In this document: piece by piece, positions 16,986-25,367 of the stretch | Layout: each line of letters begins with the position of its first letter | Position numbering within the stretch: position 1 is the first letter of the stretch | DNA from: Bradyrhizobium jicamae | Lineage (GTDB): Bacteria > Pseudomonadota > Alphaproteobacteria > Rhizobiales > Xanthobacteraceae | Assembly (NCBI RefSeq): GCF_018130215.1 | Contig: NZ_JAFCKQ010000005.1 | Coordinates: 186,001-250,000, forward strand | Direction of reading: 5' to 3' | DNA length: 64,000 nucleotides | Translations under genes and position numbers: made by a program | Notes under the pieces: model-generated | The model's database searches: none | What the model was told of the DNA's origin: nothing | Seen by the model: the letters and a program-made list of their open reading frames with translations, nothing else

Positions 16986-18194
16986 ATGAGGGGCCTTGGG
17001 CTGGGTCTGGTGCTGGCGTTGTCGTGCGCCGGGATCGCGCATGCGGAAATCTCCGGCGACGTGGTGCGCATCGGCGTGCTCAACGACATCTCCGGCATCT
17101 TCCAGGACACCAACGGCATGGGCTCGGTGGAAGCGGCGCGGATGGCGGCCGAGGATTTCAACGGCGGCGGCAAGGGCATCAAGGTCGAGATCGTCTATGC
17201 CGACCACCAGAACAAGGCCGACGTCGGCTCGGCGATCGCGCGTAAATGGCTCGATGTCGACGGCGTCGATGCCATCGTCGACGTGCCGAACTCGGCGGTC
17301 GGCCTCGCCGTCAACACCATCCTGCGCGACTCCAGGATGACGTTCCTCGCATCATCGACCGCAAGCTCCGATCTCACCGGCAAGGCCTGCTCGCCGAACA
17401 CCATCCAATGGGTCAACGACACCTGGGCTACCGGCAACACCACGGCCGCGGCGATGATGCAGCGTGGCGGCAAGGACTGGTACTTCGTCACGGTCGACTA
17501 TGCGCTCGGCAAGGGTATCGAGGGCGAGGCGACCAACTACATCGAGAAGCATGGCGGCAAGGTGCTCGGCTCCAGCAAGCATCCGCTCGGCACCTCGGAC
17601 TTCGCCTCGTTCCTGTTGCAGGCGCAGAACTCGAAGGCCCAGGTGATCGGGCTGGCCAATGCCGGTGGCGACACCATCAATGCGGTGAAGCAGGCGGCCG
17701 AGTTCGGGATTCAGCAGGGCGGCCAGACCATGGTGGCGTTCCTGCTGTTCGTGAACGACATCCACGGCATGGGGTTGAAGGTCGCGCAGGGCCTGCAGTT
17801 GCTCGAGGCCTTCTACTGGGACATGAACGACGACTCCCGCGCGTTTGCAAAACGGTTTGCCGCGCGCCCCGGCATGAACGGCAAGATGCCGAGCGGCAAC
17901 CAGGCCGGCGTCTATGCCTCGACGCTCGCCTATCTCAACGCGGTCGCCGCCACCGGCAGCGACGACGCCAAGATCGTCGTGCCGCAGATGAAGACCGTCA
18001 AGGGCAAGGATAAATTGTTCGGCGACGTCACCATCCGCCAGGATGGCCGCGTCATCCACCCGATGTATCTGTTCGAGGTGAAGAAGCCCGAGGAGTCGAA
18101 ATACGCTTACGACTACTACAAGCTGATCGCGACCATCCCGGCCGAGCAGGCATTCCGCCCGCTCGCGGACGGCGGCTGTTCGCTGGTGAAGTGA
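16986..18194 (+). CDS. Branched-chain-type ABC transporter substrate-binding protein, probably for aromatic acids
   Basis: A 402-residue periplasmic binding protein (type 1 fold, LivJ-like). Signal peptide of about 20 residues (LGLVLALSCAGIAHA). The mature protein opens with SGDVVRIGVLNDISGIFQDTNG; other family blocks are FLASSTASSDLTGKACSPNTIQWV near residues 119-142 and FYWDMNDDSRAFAKRF near 276-291. This subgroup occurs with aromatic catabolic genes and binds benzoate or p-coumarate type ligands in R. palustris (known of the family). It lies 39 bp after the P450 with GGGGAGG before the start, so the two are probably cotranscribed. No permease or ATPase follows, so it must use another Liv system. 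Confidence 0.85.
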   Translation: MRGLGLGLVLALSCAGIAHAEISGDVVRIGVLNDISGIFQDTNGMGSVEAARMAAEDFNGGGKGIKVEIVYADHQNKADVGSAIARKWLDVDGVDAIVDVPNSAVGLAVNTILRDSRMTFLASSTASSDLTGKACSPNTIQWVNDTWATGNTTAAAMMQRGGKDWYFVTVDYALGKGIEGEATNYIEKHGGKVLGSSKHPLGTSDFASFLLQAQNSKAQVIGLANAGGDTINAVKQAAEFGIQQGGQTMVAFLLFVNDIHGMGLKVAQGLQLLEAFYWDMNDDSRAFAKRFAARPGMNGKMPSGNQAGVYASTLAYLNAVAATGSDDAKIVVPQMKTVKGKDKLFGDVTIRQDGRVIHPMYLFEVKKPEESKYAYDYYKLIATIPAEQAFRPLADGGCSLVK

Positions 18195-18342
18195 GCCTGT
18201 CCGGCTAACGCCGCGAGCGCGCCCGCAGCCAGGTCCGCGTTTCGACGACAGGCGGCTTGCGCGGCTCAGGCTACCTCTTGCGAGGGCCTGTCGCATCGTG
18301 TGACATTCAGTTAATCTTGACCGGTGCCGGCCCGAGGTTCGC

Positions 18343-20193
18343 ATGGGCATATTTCGCACGGTCGTATTGCTGGCGTTTATTTCCTGCCTCGGCTGTGGGG
18401 CTGCTTCTGCCGAGAGGCGCATCGCGCTGGTTGTCGGCAACTCCGCCTACAAGAACGTGCCGCGGCTTCTGAACCCGGTGAACGACGCCGTCCTCATGGC
18501 AGAGATGTTGAAGAAAGCCGGCTTCGACGCCGTCACAACCAGGCTCAATCTAAATGCAAGCGACATGCGCAGGTCGCTTCGCGACTTCGGCGCGAGCGCA
18601 CGAAGCGCGGATGTCGTCGTGATCTATTATGCAGGACACGGGATCGAGATGGATGGCAACAACTACCTGATTCCGACAGATGCCGTGCTCGAGACCGATG
18701 CCGACGTTCTCGACGAGACCGTGCCCGTGGATCGCCTGTTGTTTGCGGCCGAGCCAGCCAGGAAGCTCCGGCTCGTCATTCTCGATGCCTGCCGCGACAA
18801 CCCGTTTGCAAAGACGATGAAGCGGACCATTGCCGTCCGCGCAATCGGTGGCGGTCTGGCCAAGATCGAACCCAGCAGCCCCAACACGATGATCGCCTTC
18901 GCGGCCAAGGCCGGGTCTACCGCCTCCGATGGCGACTCCAGTAACAGTCCTTTTGCAATGGCCCTCGTTGAATACCTGCCGAAACCCGGTCTTGATCTCC
19001 GCAAGGCGTTCGGCTTCGTGCGCGACGATGTCCTGAAGAACACCGGCTACACGCAAGAGCCATACGTCTATGGTTCGCTGGGTGGCGAGGATGTGCCGCT
19101 CGTTCCCGCAAAGCCGGTCGCAGTTGAGCCGCAGACGAACCGCGACGATGCCATTCGTCGCGACTACGAACTGGCCCTTCAGCTTGGCACGCGCGATGGC
19201 TGGAATGCCTTCCTCGCCCGATATCCCGATGGATTCTATACCGATCTGGCAAAAGGCCAGCTCAACAAGATTGCCGCCGAGGAAGCGCGCGCGGCGGGAG
19301 CGGAGAGAGCGCGGCTTGCGGAGCAGGAGAAGGCCCGGCTCGCGTTGGAAGGCGCGGTGAGCGCCGAGCAGGAAAGGGCCGCGGCAGCTGCCAAAGCGGC
19401 GGACCAGGCTCGGATCGCTGCAGAAAGAGCCAAGCAGATTGCCCAGGCCAAGGCGGAAGCCGGCGAGGAGGCGCGCGCCGCCCTGGAGAAGGCGCGTGCC
19501 GAAACCAAAGCTGCCGAACAAGCGGCGGCCGAAAAAGCCGCCATTGATCCTGCTGCGAACCAAGGCGTCGCTGAAAGCGTCGTGGACCAGAAGAAGGATG
19601 AGCAGAAAAAGGAGGGGCCGCAGAAGGTCGCATCACTGCCGCCGCCGTCAGACACCGCAGTCGCGCCTTCCGGCGTTGATCTGGTCAAATCCGTGCAGTC
19701 GGAATTGCACCGTGTCGGCTGCCTTGCCGAGACTTCGGATGGCAACTGGGATGCTGCCTCGCAACGCTCACTGACGCTGTTCAACCGATACGCGGGCACC
19801 AGGTTCGACGTGAAGTCCGCCAACGCTGATGTGCTTGACACGATCAAGTCCAAATCGTCCCGCGTCTGCCCGCTCGTTTGCGATCACGGTTTCCGGGCTG
19901 ATGGTGAGCGCTGCACCAGGATCGTTTGCCGTGCGGGGTATCGCGTCAACGACAGCAATGAATGCGAAAAGAGTCTGGAAAAGAGGCCCGTCGCGTCGCG
20001 TGAAAAAATCGTTCCCCGAGCCGATGCGGAACGCAAGCGCAACGAGTCGGCGCCATCAAGGCCACAGGCGTCCGGACAATATATCTGCAACAACCAGACG
20101 GGCTGCCGCCCTGTTCGTCCCGGATGCAGAATTGGCAGCTGGAGCCGGGCTGGAAACCCGGCGCTTGGTGGACTGTATGAAAGCTGCAAGTGA
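18343..20193 (+). CDS. Secreted caspase-fold (peptidase C14) protein with coiled coil and Cys-rich tail
   Basis: A 616-residue exported protein. A signal peptide of ~23 residues is followed by a caspase p20-like domain: RIALVVGNSAYKNVPRLLNP, the catalytic-His block IYYAGHGIEMDGNNYLIP near residue 95, and the catalytic-Cys block LVILDACRDNPF near 144-155. Both catalytic residues are present. Residues about 300-405 are an Ala/Glu/Lys/Arg-rich coiled coil. A short peptidoglycan-binding-like segment follows (VQSELHRVGCLAETSDGNWD, near 450-470), then a cysteine-rich C-terminus from about 505. Family members are bacterial orthocaspase-like proteins common in Bradyrhizobium; substrates are unknown. 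It stands alone as a transcription unit. Confidence 0.8.
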   Translation: MGIFRTVVLLAFISCLGCGAASAERRIALVVGNSAYKNVPRLLNPVNDAVLMAEMLKKAGFDAVTTRLNLNASDMRRSLRDFGASARSADVVVIYYAGHGIEMDGNNYLIPTDAVLETDADVLDETVPVDRLLFAAEPARKLRLVILDACRDNPFAKTMKRTIAVRAIGGGLAKIEPSSPNTMIAFAAKAGSTASDGDSSNSPFAMALVEYLPKPGLDLRKAFGFVRDDVLKNTGYTQEPYVYGSLGGEDVPLVPAKPVAVEPQTNRDDAIRRDYELALQLGTRDGWNAFLARYPDGFYTDLAKGQLNKIAAEEARAAGAERARLAEQEKARLALEGAVSAEQERAAAAAKAADQARIAAERAKQIAQAKAEAGEEARAALEKARAETKAAEQAAAEKAAIDPAANQGVAESVVDQKKDEQKKEGPQKVASLPPPSDTAVAPSGVDLVKSVQSELHRVGCLAETSDGNWDAASQRSLTLFNRYAGTRFDVKSANADVLDTIKSKSSRVCPLVCDHGFRADGERCTRIVCRAGYRVNDSNECEKSLEKRPVASREKIVPRADAERKRNESAPSRPQASGQYICNNQTGCRPVRPGCRIGSWSRAGNPALGGLYESCK

Positions 20194-20346
20194 TCCGGCG
20201 ATCATAGGCCGCTGCTCGATCTTCCGGGGCGTGCTTGCAACCGTGGCCGGCGCGCCCGGGCCGCAACGGGTGTCGGCTTCAGCATGTCTTGTCAAAATGA
20301 GACAATAGAGTAATAATTATGAGATATAACAAATAGGGAGACGTCG
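20194..20346. other. AT-rich gap before the tannase-family gene
   Basis: A 153-bp stretch. The last 60 bp are notably AT-rich (20290-20335) and contain TGTCT and AGACA half-sites around 20285-20304, which could be an operator. GGGAG ends 10 bases before the start codon. No gene was recognised. Confidence 0.4.
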
Positions 20347-22041
20347 ATGAGGTCGACCGTCCTGGTGTCGATTGGTGCCCTTGCCGTGTCGTTCGGTGCG
20401 TCGACCCTGGCGCATGCAGATAACGAGGGCTGCACCACGGTGACCACCGCATCGCTTGCGCTCCCTGGTGTCGAGATCGTTGCCTCCAGAATGCAGGAGG
20501 CGGGTGAGGGCCTGCCGAGGCATTGTCTCGTGACTGGCCTTGCCAATCAACGCACGGGCGTCGACGGAAAATCCTATGCCATCCGGTTCGAATTTCGGTT
20601 GCCCGTGGCGTGGAACGGCCGCTTCCTGCACCAGGTCAATGGCGGAAACGATGGCGTGGTTGTCGCCGCGCTTGGCGACAAGCCGGATGGCTGGGTGTCG
20701 GGTGGAACGGTCCCGTTGACGCGCGGCTTCGCGGTGCTGTCGTCCGACAGCGGCCATGCAGGCGCCGATCCCGCCAACAAGCCGTTCGGGCTTGCTGCAG
20801 GCGCAGCCTTCGGGCTGGATCCGCAGGCACGCCGCGACTACGGCTATGCGGCAGACATGACGCTGGCTCCGGTTGCGAAGAAACTGGTCGCCCTGCACTA
20901 CGGACGGCAGGCGGACTATTCCTATATGGCCGGATGCTCGAACGGCGGGCGCCATGCGATGGTGGCAGCCGGGCGAATGCCGGAAAGCTATGATGGATTC
21001 CTCGTAGGCAATCCCGGCTTTGACCTGCCGCGCGCGGCGATCCAGCATGCCTGGGACGTACAGGCGTTCCTCAAGGTCGATCCGGACATTCGCAAGACGA
21101 TCACAAGAGAGGACGGGCAACTCATTGCTTCGCGCATCACACAGGCTTGTGATGCCCTTGACGGCATCAAGGACGGGTTGACATCGAATCTCGCCGCCTG
21201 TCAGAAGGCATTCGACCTCAACAGCCTCGCATGCGCCCCGGGGACAACGCAGGGCTGCCTTTCGGAAGCGAAGGTCGACGCCCTGAAGGCCAGTCTTGCG
21301 GGGCCGAGAGATTCGAAAGGCGAGGCGCTTTATTCCGACTGGCCGTTTGATGGTGGCATTGGCACCGGCAACTGGCGCACATGGAAGGTCGAAAGCCCGG
21401 TCGTGCCCTGGAATAACTATCCGATCATAGCCACCATGGGCGCGGCGTCCCTTAACTTGATCTTCTCGACCCCGCCGGTCGTCGTCGAGGGCGGCAGCGA
21501 CAAGCTCATCGAGGCGCTCAAGAACTTCGACTTCGACAAGGATGCTGCGAAAATCTACGCCAAGGATGCCACCTTCACCGAGTCGGCCATGGACTTCATG
21601 ACGCCGCCCGAAGTCGACGCCCCCAGGCTGGCAAGGCTGCGGGATTCCGGCCACAAGATGATCATATACCACGGCCAGGCGGATCCGGTCTTCTCGGTCA
21701 ACGACACAATCCGCTGGTATGGGAAGCTGAACGCGAACGCACAGGGACATGCCGACAGCTTTGTCCGGCTCTTTACGGTGCCAGGCGCCACCCACTGCGG
21801 CGGCGGCGTCGCGCTGGACAAGTTTGACGCGTTGTCAGCCCTGATGCGTTGGGTGGAGGAGGGCAAGGCCCCCGACCGGATCATTGCCTCGATCAATCCG
21901 GCCAACAAGGAGGTGCCAGCCTTGTGGAAACCTGACCGAACCCGGCCCCTCTGCCCCTACCCGTCTTACGCCGCCTATTCGGGGTCGGGCGACGCGGACA
22001 ATGCAGCGAATTTCACCTGCGCCATGCCGGACGCTCGCTAA
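20347..22041 (+). CDS. Tannase/feruloyl esterase family hydrolase
   Basis: A 564-residue secreted alpha/beta hydrolase of the tannase family, which also includes fungal feruloyl esterases and MHETase. A signal peptide (about 22 residues, ending THLAHA-like STLAHA) precedes the mature protein. The nucleophile elbow is GCSNGGRHAMV near residues 196-206, in the C-S-x-G-G form with a Cys before the catalytic Ser, as expected for the disulfide near the active site. The acid and base regions are IIYHGQADPVFSVND near 438-452 and PGATHCGGG near 478-486. It probably frees phenolic acids such as ferulate or gallate from plant esters, feeding the feruloyl-CoA synthase nearby (inference). Confidence 0.85.
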   Translation: MRSTVLVSIGALAVSFGASTLAHADNEGCTTVTTASLALPGVEIVASRMQEAGEGLPRHCLVTGLANQRTGVDGKSYAIRFEFRLPVAWNGRFLHQVNGGNDGVVVAALGDKPDGWVSGGTVPLTRGFAVLSSDSGHAGADPANKPFGLAAGAAFGLDPQARRDYGYAADMTLAPVAKKLVALHYGRQADYSYMAGCSNGGRHAMVAAGRMPESYDGFLVGNPGFDLPRAAIQHAWDVQAFLKVDPDIRKTITREDGQLIASRITQACDALDGIKDGLTSNLAACQKAFDLNSLACAPGTTQGCLSEAKVDALKASLAGPRDSKGEALYSDWPFDGGIGTGNWRTWKVESPVVPWNNYPIIATMGAASLNLIFSTPPVVVEGGSDKLIEALKNFDFDKDAAKIYAKDATFTESAMDFMTPPEVDAPRLARLRDSGHKMIIYHGQADPVFSVNDTIRWYGKLNANAQGHADSFVRLFTVPGATHCGGGVALDKFDALSALMRWVEEGKAPDRIIASINPANKEVPALWKPDRTRPLCPYPSYAAYSGSGDADNAANFTCAMPDAR

Positions 22042-22060
22042 GCGCAAATCATGAAAAGCG

Positions 22061-23335
22061 TTACTGCGCCACCTTGCTGCTGCCCTGCGTGATCAGCCGC
22101 GCGGCGCGCTGGTTGCGGGCGTGGATCCAGAGCCAGCTCAGCGCGACGGTGAGGCGGTTGCGCAGGCCGATCAGGAAATAGATATGGGCGATGCCCCAGA
22201 TCCACCACGCCAGCGTGCCGCGCAGCTTGACCTTGCCGAAGTCGATCACCGCGAGCTTCTTGCCGATCTGCGCCAGGCTGCCCGCATGCTTGTAGTGGAA
22301 CGGCGGCAGGGTTTCGCCCCTGAGCCGCGCCTTGATCAGCGCCGCGGCGTAACGTCCTTCCTGCTTGGCGGCCGGCGCAATGCCCGGCACCGGATTGCCT
22401 TCGGAATCCTTGATCGTGACGGTGTCGCCGACCGCGAAAATGTCGGGATGGCCGGGCACGGTCAGATCGGGCTCGACCTGGAGCCGATGGGCGCGATCCG
22501 CCGGCGCGTTCAGCCATTCGGCGGCGCGCGAGGCGCGCACGCCCGCCGCCCAGACGATGGTGCGGGCCTCCAGCCGCTTGCCGCCATAGACCACGCCGTC
22601 GGCCGAGCATTCGGTGACCGGCTCGCCCAGCATCACCTCGACGCCAAGGCGCTCCAGCGAGGCTTGCGCATAGGCCGAGAGATCGTCGGGGAAGCCAGCC
22701 AGCACGCGCAGCCCGGCTTCGATCAGCACCACGCGCGCCTTGCGGGTGTCGATGTGGCGGAAGTCGCGCGGCAGCGTGTCATTGGCGAGGTCGGCGATGG
22801 TGCCGGCCATCTCGACCCCGGTCGGACCGGCGCCGATCACGACAAAGGTCAGCAGTGCGGCGCGGATTTCAGGATCGGCCTCGCGTTCGGCGCGCTCGAA
22901 GGCGACCAGGATGCGACGCCGCAGCGTGGTGGCGTCCTCAAGCGTCTTCAGTCCAGGCGCGAACGGCTCCCATTCGTCATGGCCGAAATAGGCGTGGCGG
23001 GCGCCGGTGGCGAGGATCAGCGTGTCGTAGGGAATGCTGTCGCCGTCATCGATCAGCACGCGCTTGTCGGCGGCATCGATACCGCAGACATTGGCGAACA
23101 GCGTCGTGACCTCGGGCCGGTCGCGCAGCAGATAACGGATCGGCCAGGCGATCTCGCTGGTCGAGAGTGAGGCGGTCGCGACCTGGTAGAGCAGCGGCTG
23201 GAACAGATGGTGGTTGCGCCGGTCGATCAGCGTGATCTCGACCGGCGCCCCTGATAACCCGAAGGCGGCTTCCAACCCGCCGAAGCCGGCGCCGACGATG
23301 ACCACGCGATGGGGTTTGGCCGGCGCTTGGGTCAT
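22061..23335 (-). CDS. ndh: Type II NADH:quinone oxidoreductase (NDH-2)
   Basis: A 424-residue FAD protein that oxidises NADH at the membrane without proton pumping. FAD-binding VVIVGAGFGGLEAAFGL is near residues 11-27, NADH-binding FVVIGAGPTGVEMAGTIADL near 164-183, and the FAD-contacting IFAVGDTVTIKD near 296-307. The C-terminal stretch (GTLAWWIWGIAHIYFLIGLRN without its charged ends) is hydrophobic and fits membrane association. It is convergent with the tannase gene, only 19 bp apart, and upstream lies the MFS gene on the same strand (116-bp gap). Confidence 0.9.
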   Translation of the reverse strand: MTQAPAKPHRVVIVGAGFGGLEAAFGLSGAPVEITLIDRRNHHLFQPLLYQVATASLSTSEIAWPIRYLLRDRPEVTTLFANVCGIDAADKRVLIDDGDSIPYDTLILATGARHAYFGHDEWEPFAPGLKTLEDATTLRRRILVAFERAEREADPEIRAALLTFVVIGAGPTGVEMAGTIADLANDTLPRDFRHIDTRKARVVLIEAGLRVLAGFPDDLSAYAQASLERLGVEVMLGEPVTECSADGVVYGGKRLEARTIVWAAGVRASRAAEWLNAPADRAHRLQVEPDLTVPGHPDIFAVGDTVTIKDSEGNPVPGIAPAAKQEGRYAAALIKARLRGETLPPFHYKHAGSLAQIGKKLAVIDFGKVKLRGTLAWWIWGIAHIYFLIGLRNRLTVALSWLWIHARNQRAARLITQGSSKVAQ

Positions 23336-23451
23336 TGCGATTTCGCCTCGGGTTCGAATGGCTCCGTCGCATGATTATGCAATCATTCACGGGTCCGTTC
23401 CAAGACGAATTGACGGATCGCCCGATAGCGAAACCCTATCGTTGCGATCAG

Positions 23452-24855
23452 TCACGCGTCCTGCGGCGCGATGGCGGCGGCGCGGCGCCGCTCGGGCAGG
23501 AAAAATCCTGCGACTGCGCCGGCCAGCGACAGCACGGCGGCAAGGCTCATCGCCGCGGCAAATCCGCTCTCGAAACGAGCTGCAGAATCCGCCGCGCCGT
23601 TGGCGGAGAAATTCGCCACCAGCGCCGCGATGCCGAACATGCCGCCGAGGAAGCGTCCCATGTTGAAGATGCCGGACGCCTTGCCCATCTCGGTCATCGC
23701 GACCGAGCTCAGGACGGCGTTCTGCGCGGCCGGCATCGCCATCGAGACGCCGACGCCTGCGAGCACCAGCGGCGCGGCCAGCGCGGCGTAGGCAATCGAA
23801 GGTCCGACGATTTCGGCGATCCAGCCAAGCCCGAACGCCTGCATCAGCAAGCCGGTCACGACGAGCGCCCGCTCGCCGAATCGGTTGACGAGCGCGCCCG
23901 CCACCGGTGCCGTGACGAACAGCGTCGCGGTCCATGGCAGCAGGCGAAGCCCGGCGCCGAACGCGTCGAATTCCAGCGCGATCTGCAGGAATTGCGGCAG
24001 CAGGAACAGCACGCCATACATCGCGGCATAGAACAGCACACTCGCGGAGATGCCTGATGCGAAGGCGCGCGATCGGAACAGCCGCATCGGCACCATTGGC
24101 GCCGCCGCGCGCAATTCCCACAGCACGAACAACAGTGCGAACACGAGGCCGCTGATCAGCGAACCCGTCACCTCGGCGCTGGTCCAGCCGACGGCGTTGC
24201 CGCGCAGCAGGCCCCAGACCAGCGCCAGCGCCGCGATGGCGACCAGCGACAGCCCCGGAACATCCAGCGGCGCCGCGGGGCCGAAGCTTTCGCGCAGGCG
24301 CACCAGCACCAGTGTGATCGCGATCAGGCCGATCGGAAGGTTGATCCAGAATATCCAGCGCCAGCCGAGGTGCTCCGTGATGAAGCCGCCGATCGCGGGC
24401 CCGATGATCAGCGCACATCCGGTGATACCGCTGAAAATGCCGAGCGCGCGGGCGCGCTGCTCCCGGCCGAAGGCGCCGCTCAGGATCGCCATCGCGAGCG
24501 GCATCACCAGTGCCGCGCCGGCGCCTTGCAGGGTGCGGGCGGCGATCAGGGCCGCGACGTTGCCGGCCAGCGCACAGGCCGCCGATGCCAGCACGAACAC
24601 GGCGATCCCGGTCGCGAACATCCTGCGGCGTCCGAAGCGGTCGCCGAGCGCGGCGCCGGACAGCAGCAGCACCGCGAATGTCAGGTTGAAGGCGTTGACC
24701 GACCATTGCAGCGTCTCGACTGTGCTGCCGAACTCGGCGCGGATTGTCGCAAACGCGGTGGTGATGATCATGGCGTCCAGCGCCATCATGAAGGATGCCA
24801 ATGCGGTGATGCCGAGCACCCAGTTCTGTTCGGCGCGGTTGGTGGCGGTCTGCAT
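23452..24855 (-). CDS. MFS drug-efflux-type transporter (DHA2, EmrB/QacA family)
   Basis: A 467-residue inner-membrane transporter with about 14 hydrophobic segments. Motif A-like LGDRFGRRRMFATG is near residues 64-77, motif C-like GPAIGGFITEHLGWRWIF near 147-164, and the N-terminal segment has LDAMIITTAF, the D-x-x motif of DHA2 members. The start at 24855 has GGAG on the minus strand about 10 bases upstream; the frame is open further up only across the divergent promoter region. It is divergent from a small protein and an ECF sigma gene, with a 13-bp inverted repeat between. Substrate unknown. Confidence 0.9.
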   Translation of the reverse strand: MQTATNRAEQNWVLGITALASFMMALDAMIITTAFATIRAEFGSTVETLQWSVNAFNLTFAVLLLSGAALGDRFGRRRMFATGIAVFVLASAACALAGNVAALIAARTLQGAGAALVMPLAMAILSGAFGREQRARALGIFSGITGCALIIGPAIGGFITEHLGWRWIFWINLPIGLIAITLVLVRLRESFGPAAPLDVPGLSLVAIAALALVWGLLRGNAVGWTSAEVTGSLISGLVFALLFVLWELRAAAPMVPMRLFRSRAFASGISASVLFYAAMYGVLFLLPQFLQIALEFDAFGAGLRLLPWTATLFVTAPVAGALVNRFGERALVVTGLLMQAFGLGWIAEIVGPSIAYAALAAPLVLAGVGVSMAMPAAQNAVLSSVAMTEMGKASGIFNMGRFLGGMFGIAALVANFSANGAADSAARFESGFAAAMSLAAVLSLAGAVAGFFLPERRRAAAIAPQDA

Positions 24856-24926
24856 TTGCCCGTGCTCCGTTTGTCGCGCCGCCCGGTCGCGGCGTGTTCC
24901 GTCGGCAAGACGACGCAGGGGATGCC

Positions 24927-24967
24927 AAGGATGCGGTCCGAAATTATTTTTGCAGGACCGCATCCTT
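24927..24967. promoter_or_regulatory. 13-bp perfect inverted repeat in the MFS / small-protein divergent gap
   Basis: AAGGATGCGGTCC (24927-24939) and GGACCGCATCCTT (24955-24967) are perfect inverse copies around a 15-bp spacer that is AT-rich. It lies 72 bp from both divergent start codons. It could be an operator for a dimeric repressor or an RNA hairpin. No obvious repressor gene is adjacent. Confidence 0.8.
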
Positions 24968-25038
24968 CTGCCGCTGGCAAACGTCCTTGGGGCTGACACG
25001 GCCGTTTCGGGCCGGAACCATGAGCCAAGGAGCGAGCG

Positions 25039-25347
25039 ATGAGACGGACCCTGATCAGGTACAAGACGAAGCCCGAGCTGGCCGACAGGAATGCGGAGCT
25101 TGTTGCCGCGGTGTTCGCGGAACTGAAGGCGGCGAACCCCGGGGGCGTGCGCTACCTGACGCTGCGACTCGAGGACGACACCTTCATCCATTTCGTCGAG
25201 GCCGCGGCCGAGGACGGCTCGACCCCGATCCCGAAGCTTGCCGCCTTCCAGGCGTTCCAGGACGGCATCCGCGACCGCTGCGCCGAGCCGCCGCTGGTGA
25301 AGACTGCCCGGGTCGTCGGCAACTATCGTATGCTGGATGAGTCCTGA
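25039..25347 (+). CDS. Small protein of dimeric alpha/beta-barrel (ABM-like) type
   Basis: A 102-residue protein: MRRTLIRYKTKPELADRNAELV, then YLTLRLEDDTFIHFVEA and LAAFQAFQDGIRDRC. The beta-alpha-beta pattern, size and FIHFVE strand fit antibiotic-biosynthesis-monooxygenase-like proteins of the dimeric ferredoxin-like fold, but no catalytic residue can be named. AAGGAG lies upstream. It is 20 bp from the ECF sigma factor gene, so the two form an operon and may be functionally linked, as ECF sigma factors with SnoaL tails often sit beside small oxidoreductase-like proteins. Confidence 0.7.
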   Translation: MRRTLIRYKTKPELADRNAELVAAVFAELKAANPGGVRYLTLRLEDDTFIHFVEAAAEDGSTPIPKLAAFQAFQDGIRDRCAEPPLVKTARVVGNYRMLDES

Positions 25348-25367
25348 ACCGATCAGGCGGAGTGACG

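Noticed and set aside
20281..20335. Operator or promoter before the tannase gene
   Set aside because: Half-sites TGTCT/AGACA are short and there is no neighbouring regulator, so a specific call is not supported.
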